NCBI GenBank assembly: GCA_000621765.1 | Contig: JHXJ01000004.1 | Coordinates: 62,001-126,000 of the forward strand | Source: Ruminococcaceae bacterium AB4001 | GTDB taxonomy: Bacteria > Bacillota > Clostridia > Saccharofermentanales > Saccharofermentanaceae | Direction of reading: 5' to 3' | DNA length: 64,000 nt | Part shown: in pieces, positions 24,979 to 33,686 of the stretch | How the letters are laid out: each line of letters starts with the position of its first letter | Position numbering within the stretch: the first letter of the stretch is position 1 | The notes under the pieces: generated by a model | Told to the model about the DNA's origin: nothing | Database searches by the model: none | Seen by the model: only the letters and a program-made list of their open reading frames with translations | Program-made: the position numbers and the translations under genes

Positions 24979-25126
24979 GTGATTGCCTCCGGATAAGATG
25001 ATCTCAAAGACGATTATAACAACAGTTTGTTTGCCCTCCAAGAAAAGGTAGTAAGATAAGGCGCGCCGGCAGGTAAAAGTTAGTATAATAAGCACGAAAT
25101 AAATATATAACGCAAAGAGTGGACTT

Positions 25127-26155
25127 ATGGGGAAAAGGAATTACTTTTGGGATTTTTGGAAGTTCATCGCTGCCATAGGCGTAATCATGGTGCATGCGCC
25201 TTTCGCCGGTGACTTGGGAAAGGTCATGACCTGTGTCGGCACATGGGGTGTCGGATATTTTGCACTGATAAGCGGTTACGCATGCTATGGCGAGAGTAAG
25301 CTCATGAGCCGCAAGATCCTAAAGCGGTTCATCAGAAACGGCATAATCACGCTGGTGATGGTCGGCCTCTATCTCGCATTCAGTTATTACATGATGCGTA
25401 TAGAACATCGTGATATACTCTGGAAGCTCGAGCTTAAGAAACCGGTCACGTACTTAAAGATGATATTCGCCGGCGACTTCGAATTCTTCTATGGGTCTGC
25501 GCTGTGGTATTTGGTGGGCCTGCTTTACAGTTACATCATCTTCTATTTCCTGGTGCGCTTTAATCTTAAGAAGGTCATCTATGTGATGCTTCCTGTATTC
25601 ATCATCCTGAGGATAGTCGTCGATTCATACGTCAATTCATTTAATGCGAACTGGCACTGGAGCGGCAATGCGCTCGTAGGTGTCCTGCCCATGATGCTCA
25701 TCGGATATGTGCTTGCTGACCAAAAGGAAAAGATCCTGAAGATACCGACATGGGTATTGATCCTGGGCGCTGTAATAACTGCTGCAGCGATGTTCGTCCT
25801 CGTGTGCGTAAAGGTCGGAAAACTGGACATCTCACAGCCCTTCAAGATGCTCTGCGGCTCATTCGTTTTCGCGATCGGAATGAAGAAACCCGGCTGGTAT
25901 GTCATCAAGCCGCTCGCATTCCTCGGCAGGGAAGACTCGCTATACATCTATCTGTTCCACTTCATGATCCTCGTGCTCCTGGCAGGTTACATGTACAGCC
26001 AGCCTGTCTCCGGAAAGACCGTAGAGTGGCAGCTGCCGATAGCAGTCATCATCGCATCGGTCATCTTTGCGAGGATCCTGTCCATGATCATCAGTCTTAT
26101 AAAACTGCTCTTTAAGAAGATCTTCCCGAAAAAGACTGCAGGGCAAAATGCCTGA
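25127..26155 (+). CDS. Acyltransferase-3 family membrane protein
   Basis: 342 residues with about ten hydrophobic segments. The N-terminal DFWKFIAAIGVIMVHA contains the conserved His of acyltransferase-3 (OafA/NodX-like) proteins, which transfer acyl groups to surface polysaccharides or peptidoglycan. YIYLFHFMILVLL near the end is also typical. The upstream region is AT-rich with a TATAAT at 25084-25089. The acceptor is unknown; the neighbouring GT2 and PgaC-type genes make a cell-surface glycan plausible. Confidence 0.8.
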   Translation: MGKRNYFWDFWKFIAAIGVIMVHAPFAGDLGKVMTCVGTWGVGYFALISGYACYGESKLMSRKILKRFIRNGIITLVMVGLYLAFSYYMMRIEHRDILWKLELKKPVTYLKMIFAGDFEFFYGSALWYLVGLLYSYIIFYFLVRFNLKKVIYVMLPVFIILRIVVDSYVNSFNANWHWSGNALVGVLPMMLIGYVLADQKEKILKIPTWVLILGAVITAAAMFVLVCVKVGKLDISQPFKMLCGSFVFAIGMKKPGWYVIKPLAFLGREDSLYIYLFHFMILVLLAGYMYSQPVSGKTVEWQLPIAVIIASVIFARILSMIISLIKLLFKKIFPKKTAGQNA

Positions 26156-26248
26156 TGAACTGCATATAAATATGCAAGTTTTTGGCTTGAATTGGATGTT
26201 GAAGGGTGTTAGCATTTTCCCGGGAAATTTCAAGCAAGGACTAAATAG

Positions 26249-27016
26249 ATGGGATATTTATATGAGACACATCTTCACACATGTGAAGCAAGCGCATGCG
26301 GAAGAGTGCACGGCGAAGATTACATTCCATACCTGATCGGGAAAGGCTTCAGCGGCCTTATTGTCACGGACCACTTTTTTAACGGCAACACCTGTGTGCC
26401 TGAAGAGCTTCCGTGGAAAGAGAGGGTGGAGATCTACGCTTCAGGATATGAACGCGCGTTAAAAGCAGCTGAAGGAACAGACTTCAATGTCATGTTCGGC
26501 GTGGAGTTCAATTTCTGGAAAGATGAATATCTCCTCTACGGAGTCGATAAGGACTGGCTGCTTGCTAACGAATGCATAATGGACATGACCAGGAAGGAAC
26601 TCCTGGCAGCAGTCCACAAGGCAGGCGGAGTCATGATACAGGCACATCCTTTCAGGGAAAGGGATTACCTGTCAGATATCAAGCTCGCTCCGTCGGCATG
26701 TGACGGCGTCGAAGTCTACAATGCGGCTAACAAACCGAACATGAATGCGCTCGGATTTGAATACTGCACCAAGTTGGGGCTTCCGATGACCGCAGGTTCC
26801 GACATTCATTTCTTCTACGAAGGTGACATGGGCGGTATGCTTTTCGAGAACAAGCTGAATTCGGTAATGGACTACGCCAATGCTATCAGGGAGAGGAAGG
26901 GCATTCCCGTAAGGCTCTCAAGCGACGGCACGATAACTCCGGTTGCCGAGATAAGGGAGCAGACCGTATCGACGGAATTGCCGACGTTACCGGTCCTTTA
27001 TCCCGAGGGTAATTAA
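26249..27016 (+). CDS. PHP-domain phosphoesterase
   Basis: 255 residues. PHP motifs: THLHTCEAS at the N-terminus (motif I), VTDHFF near 40 (II), FGVEFNF (Glu ligand), QAHPFRE (III) and GSDIHF (IV). These ligands bind a tri-metal site in phosphoesterases such as histidinol phosphatase relatives and nucleoside diphosphate-type enzymes. A C-terminal tail of about 35 residues is unassigned. The substrate cannot be read. It stands between the acyltransferase and a surface protein gene. Confidence 0.8.
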   Translation: MGYLYETHLHTCEASACGRVHGEDYIPYLIGKGFSGLIVTDHFFNGNTCVPEELPWKERVEIYASGYERALKAAEGTDFNVMFGVEFNFWKDEYLLYGVDKDWLLANECIMDMTRKELLAAVHKAGGVMIQAHPFRERDYLSDIKLAPSACDGVEVYNAANKPNMNALGFEYCTKLGLPMTAGSDIHFFYEGDMGGMLFENKLNSVMDYANAIRERKGIPVRLSSDGTITPVAEIREQTVSTELPTLPVLYPEGN

Positions 27017-27017
27017 G

Positions 27018-27026
27018 TGATACAAT
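27018..27026 (+). promoter_or_regulatory. Extended -10 promoter of the Thr/Gly-rich protein gene
   Basis: TGATACAAT at 27018-27026, just after the PHP gene stop; no clear -35. Confidence 0.4.
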
Positions 27027-27069
27027 AATATGAGGCAGGCTTTTTAAGTTTTTTACTCAGGACAATTAT

Positions 27070-27693
27070 ATGGAACATAAACTTACAGCGATCATCATTA
27101 CTTCTGTGGCATCAGTGCTTCTCGTAGCGCTGTTTGCCGTAGTAATCATTCTGGACCGTACTTCAGTGAAAACAGTCGCCGAGACGATGCCGAGCAGCAG
27201 TGCTACTGAGACTGCTGAAAGCTCCGAGAGCGAACCTTCCGAAACATCTGCTACGGAGACTACAAAGGAAACATCCAAGGCTACGACCACGACAACTACC
27301 GAGTCCTCAGAGACGACAGAAGAGTCGACGACAGCTACTACAGCTGCTCCCAAGAGAACAAATCCTACAAGAGCAACTGAGGCAACGACTACTACGACTG
27401 CTACCGAATCATCAGCTGAGAATACTGACGAGACTTCCGAATCCACCGACGAAAATAGCGGTGGCGATAACGGCGGTGACAACGGCAGCGGCGATAACAA
27501 CGGCGGCGACAACAACGGTGGTGACAACGGCGGCGATAATGGCGGCGACAATGGCGGCGACAACGGCCAGGGTTCAGGCGAAGGCGGAGAAGGCGGCAAC
27601 GGCGGCGATAACGGCAGCGGTGAAGGCGGTTCCGGCGATGACAATGGTCAGGGCGGCGAAGGAGATAACAATAACAACTGGTTTGCTCAGTAA
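27070..27693 (+). CDS. Membrane-anchored Thr/Ser-rich and Gly-Asp-Asn repeat protein
   Basis: 207 residues. One membrane helix at ~8-30, then a Ser/Thr/Glu-rich stalk (~40-130), then ~70 residues built on GGDNGG units ending in NNNNWFAQ. No folded domain is seen. The outside part is likely a flexible, possibly glycosylated spacer. The ribosome site is weak (CAGGA). Composition alone produces long proline-rich shadow frames on the other strand, which I reject as genes. Confidence 0.65.
   Translation: MEHKLTAIIITSVASVLLVALFAVVIILDRTSVKTVAETMPSSSATETAESSESEPSETSATETTKETSKATTTTTTESSETTEESTTATTAAPKRTNPTRATEATTTTTATESSAENTDETSESTDENSGGDNGGDNGSGDNNGGDNNGGDNGGDNGGDNGGDNGQGSGEGGEGGNGGDNGSGEGGSGDDNGQGGEGDNNNNWFAQ
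27460..27660 (+). repeat. Gly-Asp-Asn codon repeat
   Basis: Imperfect tandem copies of a GGCGGCGACAAC-type unit, prone to slippage, encoding the C-terminal repeats of the surface protein. Confidence 0.75.
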
Positions 27694-27714
27694 TCCTGAT
27701 TAAACTGATAAACT

Positions 27715-27755
27715 AAAAACGGATGGCCCGGTTAGAAGCCATCCGTTTTTCTTTT
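27715..27755. terminator. Bidirectional terminator
   Basis: The stem AAAACGGATGGC / GCCATCCGTTTT has T runs on both sides. It separates the convergent surface-protein and diguanylate cyclase genes. Confidence 0.9.
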
Positions 27756-27771
27756 CTCATTAAGTTTAATA

Positions 27772-29166
27772 TCAGTTTGCTCTGTACTTTAATTCGGGAT
27801 GCTTATCGTAAAAAGCTTTTTTGTCCTCGTACATCTTCTCGTCTGCGATGTGCATGGCGGTGCGGATGTCACCGTCTCCGGATACCGTTGAAGTTCCGAC
27901 TGCGAAGTGAACATTATCCCTTTCAGCCTGTTCTTCAAGTCTTTGTAGTTTGGGAGCGAGCATCTGCTCATCCACGCCGGATAAGAGGATAAGGAATTCA
28001 TCTCCGCCGGCACGGAAAACGTCAGCGTCGGTGAAAATACTGCAGAGTACATTTGCCGCTGTCTTGAGGAGTTTGTCGCCTTCGAGGTGACCGTTTTTAT
28101 CGTTTACGCGCTTTAATCCGTTCAGGTCAGCAAAGATGACGGAATAAGGAGCCTTGAGATTTGACTTCCCGCCGACGATATCATCGATGGTATTGTTCAT
28201 AGCGTTACGGTTCTTTACGCCCGTAAGCATATCGATCGAGCTCAGCTTTTCGAGTTTATTAAGAAGCTGGTAGTTTGCGATCTCGGAAGCGATAAAGTAT
28301 GTCGTCAGCTCAAGAGTCTCTTTGATCTTGACCGTCTCTTCCTCATTGAAGTTGAAAGCCCACAGGTAACCTATGGTGTTTCCGTTATTATCGAGCGGGA
28401 ACAGTACGATGTTATTGATACCGGCGCCCGTGAGGGAATTGTACCAGACGGGATTAACCGATTCGAGCCATTCTTTGTCCTGCTGGTTCTTGATGATGAT
28501 GCATGTGCTTCCGCCTATCGTTGCAGGCCATGTCTCTGCGATGGAATAAAAGTCATTCTGGATATAATAGTCTATTGACTTGATCGAGCTTCCCGGCTTA
28601 ATGGATTCGCTGAATTTTGAGCATTCACGTGCTTCCTTATCCACCAGAAGAATGCAGCAATGATCGGATTCACATATTCCTCTGATGTCAGCGATGACAT
28701 CGTTCATTGTCTCGCGGATATTCTCGGAACCGCGGAGCTTGATGCAGGTCTGGAGTACCGCGGAAGCAGTATCAGCGGAAAGACTAGCCATCTTCTCGGA
28801 ATCAGCCTTGGGTGCAACCTCATAAGCGTACAGACAATATCCGGTGCCTTCTTTGTCAGAATCCAAAGGCAGCAGGATCAGGTTGAGCCAGAGGTTCATG
28901 TAGTGAAGATTTATGTATGTATGGAGAGGCTGGCCGAGGAGCGCGCTGCGGTAGCAGAAGTCCTCGAAATTCTTGTCCTGCGGGAAGTAGTCCTCATAAG
29001 GAGATCCGGGGATAAACTCGCGGTGGATGGTGGCGATCATGTCATCGCAGTGAGCCTGGTTGCCGGCAACTATGCGGATGTTTCCATAACGGTCATCAGG
29101 AAGTCTGTCTACTGACATGATGCAGGCTTTGCACTTATAACCTGAAAGCAGCTTTTCGAAATCCAT
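27772..29166 (-). CDS. GAF-like sensor diguanylate cyclase
   Basis: 464 residues. An N-terminal region (1-~130, Cys-containing, perhaps PAS-like), then a GAF-like domain (~135-300), then a GGDEF domain. The active-site motif RAGGDEF is intact near residue 385, and FADLNGLKRVNDKNGH supplies metal and substrate contacts. The RxxD inhibitory site five residues before GGDEF is absent. It should make c-di-GMP from GTP. A c-di-GMP-type polysaccharide synthase lies at 34942, a possible target. No membrane helix is seen, so it is cytosolic. Confidence 0.88.
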   Translation of the reverse strand: MDFEKLLSGYKCKACIMSVDRLPDDRYGNIRIVAGNQAHCDDMIATIHREFIPGSPYEDYFPQDKNFEDFCYRSALLGQPLHTYINLHYMNLWLNLILLPLDSDKEGTGYCLYAYEVAPKADSEKMASLSADTASAVLQTCIKLRGSENIRETMNDVIADIRGICESDHCCILLVDKEARECSKFSESIKPGSSIKSIDYYIQNDFYSIAETWPATIGGSTCIIIKNQQDKEWLESVNPVWYNSLTGAGINNIVLFPLDNNGNTIGYLWAFNFNEEETVKIKETLELTTYFIASEIANYQLLNKLEKLSSIDMLTGVKNRNAMNNTIDDIVGGKSNLKAPYSVIFADLNGLKRVNDKNGHLEGDKLLKTAANVLCSIFTDADVFRAGGDEFLILLSGVDEQMLAPKLQRLEEQAERDNVHFAVGTSTVSGDGDIRTAMHIADEKMYEDKKAFYDKHPELKYRAN

Positions 29167-29275
29167 AGTAATGCCTCATATTTAAAATTTTATGTGTGTA
29201 GATTAGCACAGATACAGGCGTATTTGTTAGAAAAAAGGCAAACTATACGTATTTATAATAATGTGTTCACGCTTA

Positions 29276-29284
29276 TGCTATAAT
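29276..29284 (+). promoter_or_regulatory. Extended -10 directly before an ATG (possible leaderless mRNA)
   Basis: TGCTATAAT at 29276-29284 ends only 7 bases before the ATG at 29292. No Shine-Dalgarno precedes that ATG, so transcription may begin at or beside the start codon. Confidence 0.5.
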
Positions 29285-29291
29285 CTGCCTC

Positions 29292-30308
29292 ATGAATCTT
29301 CTAAAGAAAAAGTCTTTTTTGTTTGGTGCTTTATTCCTCTTACTGCTTGGCGGGGCAACCCTGTATGTGCTTCACCGTGAGCTTAGCGGGCAGGATATCG
29401 TGGGAACGATCAGGAACGCCGATATCAGATGGGTGCTGGCAGCGGTCGCCGCAATGATACTTTACGCGATAGCAGACGGCATCAATATCCGCCGCTGTTT
29501 AAAACTCGCAGGCTACGAGATCAGTTTCGCCCAGATGATGAAGTATTCATTCGCAGGCTTTTTCTTCAGTTCGATAACGCCTTCTTCCACAGGCGGCCAG
29601 CCCGGCCAGCTCTACTTCATGGCAAAGGACAAGCTCAAGGTATCGCACAGCGCTTTTACATTGCTCTGCGCTCTTTTGAGTTTCCAGTGCGCTGCCGTAG
29701 TTTTGGGCGTGCTCGGCGTACTGTTTTCGAATGGGGATGTCTTTAAGCTTCAGGGAAAATTCGCATATGTTTTCCCGATCGGTTTTGCCCTTAACCTGAT
29801 AATAATCCTGTTCCTTTTCTGCGTGCTCTTCACGAGAAAGATCGCAGGTTTCTTCATAGGGATTGGTCTTTGGTTCCTGAAGATAAAGGGAATGAAACCT
29901 GGCGAAAGATTCGGATTCTTACGTTCATTTGCCGCATACCGCAAGGCAGCAGGCCTTATGAAAAAGAACAAGTCGGTCTTCTTCAAGATGCTTGTAGTCT
30001 CATTCATTCAGATAATTCTCTTCTATTCCGTCACATTCTTCTGCGCACGCGCCATCGGCTGCGACTCGCTTGACTGGTTTACCGTCTTAAGGATCCAGTC
30101 ATCACTTTTCATCTCCGTATCATCACTCCCGCTTCCGGGAGCTGCAGGAGTTACCGAATACGGATATGCGCTCTTTTACGACGGATTCATTCCGACTGAG
30201 CTTCTCGGAAGCGCAATGCTCCTTTCAAGATTCTGCAGCTTTGTACTTCCGCTCGTGGCAAGCGGTCTGGGACTCGTTCTGTTGTCGGTAGGAAAGAAGA
30301 AAAAGTAA
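29292..30308 (+). CDS. LPG-synthase-type integral membrane flippase (UPF0104)
   Basis: 338 residues with about eight membrane helices. It resembles the membrane half of MprF and related UPF0104 proteins (SSITPSSTGGQPGQLYFM in the first half, SLPLPGAAGVTEYGY in the second). In MprF this part moves lysyl-phosphatidylglycerol across the membrane; stand-alone versions have uncertain lipid cargo. The start lacks a ribosome site (see the promoter at 29276). It converges with the GT2 gene, 15 bases apart. Confidence 0.8.
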   Translation: MNLLKKKSFLFGALFLLLLGGATLYVLHRELSGQDIVGTIRNADIRWVLAAVAAMILYAIADGINIRRCLKLAGYEISFAQMMKYSFAGFFFSSITPSSTGGQPGQLYFMAKDKLKVSHSAFTLLCALLSFQCAAVVLGVLGVLFSNGDVFKLQGKFAYVFPIGFALNLIIILFLFCVLFTRKIAGFFIGIGLWFLKIKGMKPGERFGFLRSFAAYRKAAGLMKKNKSVFFKMLVVSFIQIILFYSVTFFCARAIGCDSLDWFTVLRIQSSLFISVSSLPLPGAAGVTEYGYALFYDGFIPTELLGSAMLLSRFCSFVLPLVASGLGLVLLSVGKKKK

Positions 30309-30323
30309 TCCTGTTCCGCCAGA

Positions 30324-31358
30324 TCAATTGAACCCGAAATGTTTTCTGGCGATCTTATAAGCCAGGCGGTAAAGCGGATAGCTGAGCCAGCGGGGGAGCT
30401 TTCTGAGAGCTCTCATCGGATGGCGGTAGAAAGGTCGGCTCATTATCCAGTTGTAGTATTCGGGGCGCTTATCGCGGATCTCGTCCAGGAAAGATTCCAT
30501 CTGCTGTGCATCCTCTTTGGTGCCTAAGCGGAGAAGGAAAGATACAGTCGCAAGAGTTACGATCTCCGTGTAGTAATAGAGGTAATCTTTTTTCGCCTGA
30601 TTGGTAATCGTATCTACTTCAAGCTGGTAGAGCATTAAGCGGTTGACGCGCAGCTGCTGGTCCATTCTGCTGAGCATTACCTTCTCGTTGACGGACTGGT
30701 CTTCGCGTCCGATGAAGTAACGGTAAAGATCGACGTCCAGATAATACATCTTCTCGACGTGGATCATGGGATAGCATACAAAGAGGTGGTCTACGTAAAA
30801 GGTGTGCTTCGGGAGATCCATGCCGCTGTTTCTCGCGAGCTCTGTGCGGAAAGTTGCCGAATGCATCAGAAGGTATGAACCCGTGGCGAATTTACCGACT
30901 TCATCCCAGCCGAATAATCTGCCGGTGGGGAGGTTCTTGCGGTAGTCTATTGCGCAGCTCCTGCCTTCGTTTACTTTCTCATATACATAGTTTGTGATGA
31001 CGAGATCTGCGGCCTTATCGGGTTCGGTCATCTGTCCGAGGACTTCCATAAGTTTGAGGAGAGAGTCTTTTTCGAGCCAGTCATCTGAGTCAAGAACGCG
31101 AAAATATAGACCTGTCGCATTCTTAAGTCCGGTCATGACTGCATCGCCGTGACCGCCGTTTTCCTTATTGATGAGACGGACGGTATCCGGATACTTATTC
31201 TCGTATTCAAGTGCGATCTTATCGGTGTCATCAGTGGAGCCGTCGTTGACGACAAGTATTTCTACTTTGTCTTTTCCAGGCAGCAGGCTTTCTATTGCCC
31301 TGCCAACATAATCCTGCGAATTAAAGCAGGGTATTGCCACTGTAAGTAACTTTTGCAT
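30324..31358 (-). CDS. GT2-family glycosyltransferase
   Basis: 344 residues. GT-A fold: AIPCFNSQDYVGRAIESLL at the N-terminus, VNDGSTDDTD (first Asp site), GHGDAVMTGL, and LDSDDWLE (metal-binding DxD). The C-terminal ~120 residues are helical and basic, with FYRHPMRALRKLP, as in Clostridial/Lactobacillales glycosyl transferases that add sugars to surface glycans. No membrane helix is apparent. The donor and acceptor are unknown. Confidence 0.85.
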   Translation of the reverse strand: MQKLLTVAIPCFNSQDYVGRAIESLLPGKDKVEILVVNDGSTDDTDKIALEYENKYPDTVRLINKENGGHGDAVMTGLKNATGLYFRVLDSDDWLEKDSLLKLMEVLGQMTEPDKAADLVITNYVYEKVNEGRSCAIDYRKNLPTGRLFGWDEVGKFATGSYLLMHSATFRTELARNSGMDLPKHTFYVDHLFVCYPMIHVEKMYYLDVDLYRYFIGREDQSVNEKVMLSRMDQQLRVNRLMLYQLEVDTITNQAKKDYLYYYTEIVTLATVSFLLRLGTKEDAQQMESFLDEIRDKRPEYYNWIMSRPFYRHPMRALRKLPRWLSYPLYRLAYKIARKHFGFN

Positions 31359-31483
31359 TGCGAAAAAAAGAACCTTTCCTCAATAGACCGTTAGACATTA
31401 TATCACCTGACATCTAAATATAATATTTAATTTTTCTGAGTATATTAAGAGAAAAGGAATAATTTGATTTCAGGTCAATCTGG

Positions 31484-32308
31484 TCAGAATCCGAGCTGTT
31501 TCAGTTCCTTTACGACATTGATATAAAAGATGGTGATATCGCTGACTTCATTGGAAGCAGAAGGCGCACGTGAGGTGAATCTCCTGCGTCTGTAATCCAC
31601 TACGTCGGCATGGGAAATGCCGCGGCGTGATGAAGAAGTTATTACGCCTTTGAAGTTTGCCCAGCGTGATGAATCCACGGATACCATTCCGTCATTTGCT
31701 CCGTCGAACCTGCTGACGACAGGGAAGGTGATGCAGAAGACGGGATCTGAGAATGCACTGTTGCATTTAAACGCGTAACTCTGGCAATAGACATTTCCGG
31801 GCGCCGGGTTGTCCAAGTTGAACTGCTCGGCGGTTTTCGTTGTCAGGATGTCGAAGCACTTGTAGCAGTCAGGATCCTTGTCACCTAAGATCTTCATCCA
31901 GATGTCGGTGCCTGTGGCGGCAGTCTTAACCATCCATTTCGGAGCCTTCATTAAAAAGTCGATGGTATGTGAACCATGGTGGGGAGTGTCTATGGTGGTG
32001 ATCGATGCGATCTTGTCGCCATAACCGTGGTTAACAAGATATTTGGCTTCGAGCCCGCCCTTGGAATGTGCGAGGATATTTACTTTCTCAGCACCCGTGA
32101 CCCGCAGTGCCTCATCAAGGCTTGCGGCGATCTTATCAGCGTTGTCTTCTATGGAACCGACGGAATCCTGATTGCCGAAGAAGATACTGGCACCCAGTGA
32201 TGCCAGAGTCTTAGGGACTCTGCCCCAATAGCACAGGTACTTTCTGTCACGGAATCCCATCCCGTGCACCATCAGAAGCGGATATTTCAGTTTGCATTCG
32301 TCACACAT
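31484..32308 (-). CDS. Lipase-like alpha/beta hydrolase
   Basis: 274 residues from the ATG at 32308, about nine bases after AGGGGA; a longer frame needs a poor TTG start. VHGMGFRD near residue 14 forms the oxyanion region, and ILAHSKGG near 80-86 is the nucleophile elbow (the usual first Gly of GxSxG is Ala, as in many bacterial lipases). IDTPHHGSH and a late His (GISHADVVDY) complete a plausible triad. It resembles triacylglycerol lipases; no signal peptide is seen, so an intracellular esterase role is likelier. Confidence 0.75.
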   Translation of the reverse strand: MCDECKLKYPLLMVHGMGFRDRKYLCYWGRVPKTLASLGASIFFGNQDSVGSIEDNADKIAASLDEALRVTGAEKVNILAHSKGGLEAKYLVNHGYGDKIASITTIDTPHHGSHTIDFLMKAPKWMVKTAATGTDIWMKILGDKDPDCYKCFDILTTKTAEQFNLDNPAPGNVYCQSYAFKCNSAFSDPVFCITFPVVSRFDGANDGMVSVDSSRWANFKGVITSSSRRGISHADVVDYRRRRFTSRAPSASNEVSDITIFYINVVKELKQLGF

Positions 32309-32392
32309 TGTCTGATCTTCCCCTATACGCAAGATGCGTTCTATAAGGGGAGTATATCGCGGTATTATACAATGTTCAATACTGAATTTTGT

Positions 32393-33619
32393 TTAAGAGC
32401 GCTTTCCCTCAATATTGCCACAACCGGAAGACTTCCTGCGCCAAAGCTTCAGCGCGACGAAAGCGATGACAAGGCCTATTGCAGTTACCGCAAGGCTTAT
32501 GACCAGCATGAAGTGGGGACCCTTGATATCAAGGAGCCTGCCGCAGACAAGGCTTGAAAAAACGCCGCCCAGAGTAATAGAGCAGTTGATATAAGCCTGG
32601 CCCTTTACCTGGTCGAGTCTTGCCATGGTCTGGTTTACGAAATATGCACCGGCAGGGCTGAAGACCGCATAGGCGAACATCTGCATTGCCTGGCTGATAT
32701 AAACGACGACCATGTTTGGCGCTACGAGCATAAGAAGGGTCTTAATAAGAAATGCCGTGCCGGAGATAAGAAGGAGATTCTTTACGGAGATCTTTTTCAT
32801 TATCTTGTCGATCAGGGCCATCGTCGGGAGCTCTAATAAGGCTGCGATAAAAACGGCCGTTCCCATCTGTGCTTCCGTGCCGCCTAAGGGCGTTATTATC
32901 TGGATCATGTAGTCGTTGATCGCATTGTGCGCGAAGAAAAAGCATACTGCGCCGAGAACGAAGAGCATGAAATCCGGGTAAGTCTTTATGAAATTGAAAA
33001 GGTTGTTATGGGCTACTTCTCCTGAAGGTGCGGCTTCAGTCTTAACCGCGGGTTTCTTAAAGAAGAACAGTACGATCAGTGCGATCGAAAGGAAGATGAT
33101 GTCCAGGATCATCAGGATGCTGACGCCGAACTTCCCGATAGCCATTCCCGTGAAGACTGAAGTGACGGCAAAGCCTGCAGAACCAAGGCCTCTCGCAAGA
33201 CCGTAATAGATGTGGCATCCAGCCGCTTCATATTCGAAATACATAGCCGTTATGATCGGCTGGTAGACCATCTGCACCATGTAGATAAGCGCAAAAATGA
33301 TGAATATCACGACGATTCCGCTCTTTATGAGCAGGAGCAGGACTGATCCGATCAGGAGCAGTGCCGTGGATGCCATGGAGACATTGCGGTTGGTAAGTTT
33401 TCCCTGCTTGTCGATCAGTCCGGCGACAAAAGGCTGGAAAATGACCGAGAGGATGTTTGCGAGGGCAAGGGTGATGCCTATCAGGGTGTTGGAGAAACCC
33501 TTTTCGAGCAGGAAAACCGAAGCATAAGCATGTATTCCGCTGTATACGGCAAAATACGTAGCGTTGATTATTATGTATCTCAGAGTCCAGAATTGCTTTT
33601 TGCCAGACATAAAAACCAT
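32393..33619 (-). CDS. MFS transporter (LacY/nucleoside-permease-like)
   Basis: 408 residues with twelve hydrophobic segments. The early YFAVYSGIHAYASVFLLEKGFSNTLIG and the GLARGLGSAGFAV segment recall the oligosaccharide:proton / nucleoside permease subfamily of MFS. A cytosolic loop near 195-215 splits the halves. A later ATG (33610) is an alternative start. Substrate unknown; the sugar enzymes nearby make a sugar possible. It lies 84 bases upstream of the hydrolase gene on the same strand. Confidence 0.8.
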   Translation of the reverse strand: MVFMSGKKQFWTLRYIIINATYFAVYSGIHAYASVFLLEKGFSNTLIGITLALANILSVIFQPFVAGLIDKQGKLTNRNVSMASTALLLIGSVLLLLIKSGIVVIFIIFALIYMVQMVYQPIITAMYFEYEAAGCHIYYGLARGLGSAGFAVTSVFTGMAIGKFGVSILMILDIIFLSIALIVLFFFKKPAVKTEAAPSGEVAHNNLFNFIKTYPDFMLFVLGAVCFFFAHNAINDYMIQIITPLGGTEAQMGTAVFIAALLELPTMALIDKIMKKISVKNLLLISGTAFLIKTLLMLVAPNMVVVYISQAMQMFAYAVFSPAGAYFVNQTMARLDQVKGQAYINCSITLGGVFSSLVCGRLLDIKGPHFMLVISLAVTAIGLVIAFVALKLWRRKSSGCGNIEGKRS

Positions 33620-33686
33620 CCATTTCTTAAATAGCCGGATAATGCTAACATAATTGAGCTGAAGATAATATATCAGGGAGTGACAG

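Noticed and set aside
27066-27644. 192-codon minus-strand frame rich in Pro, Ser and Val
   Set aside because: It is the complement of the Thr-rich and GGDN-repeat codons of the real plus-strand gene; composition explains it.
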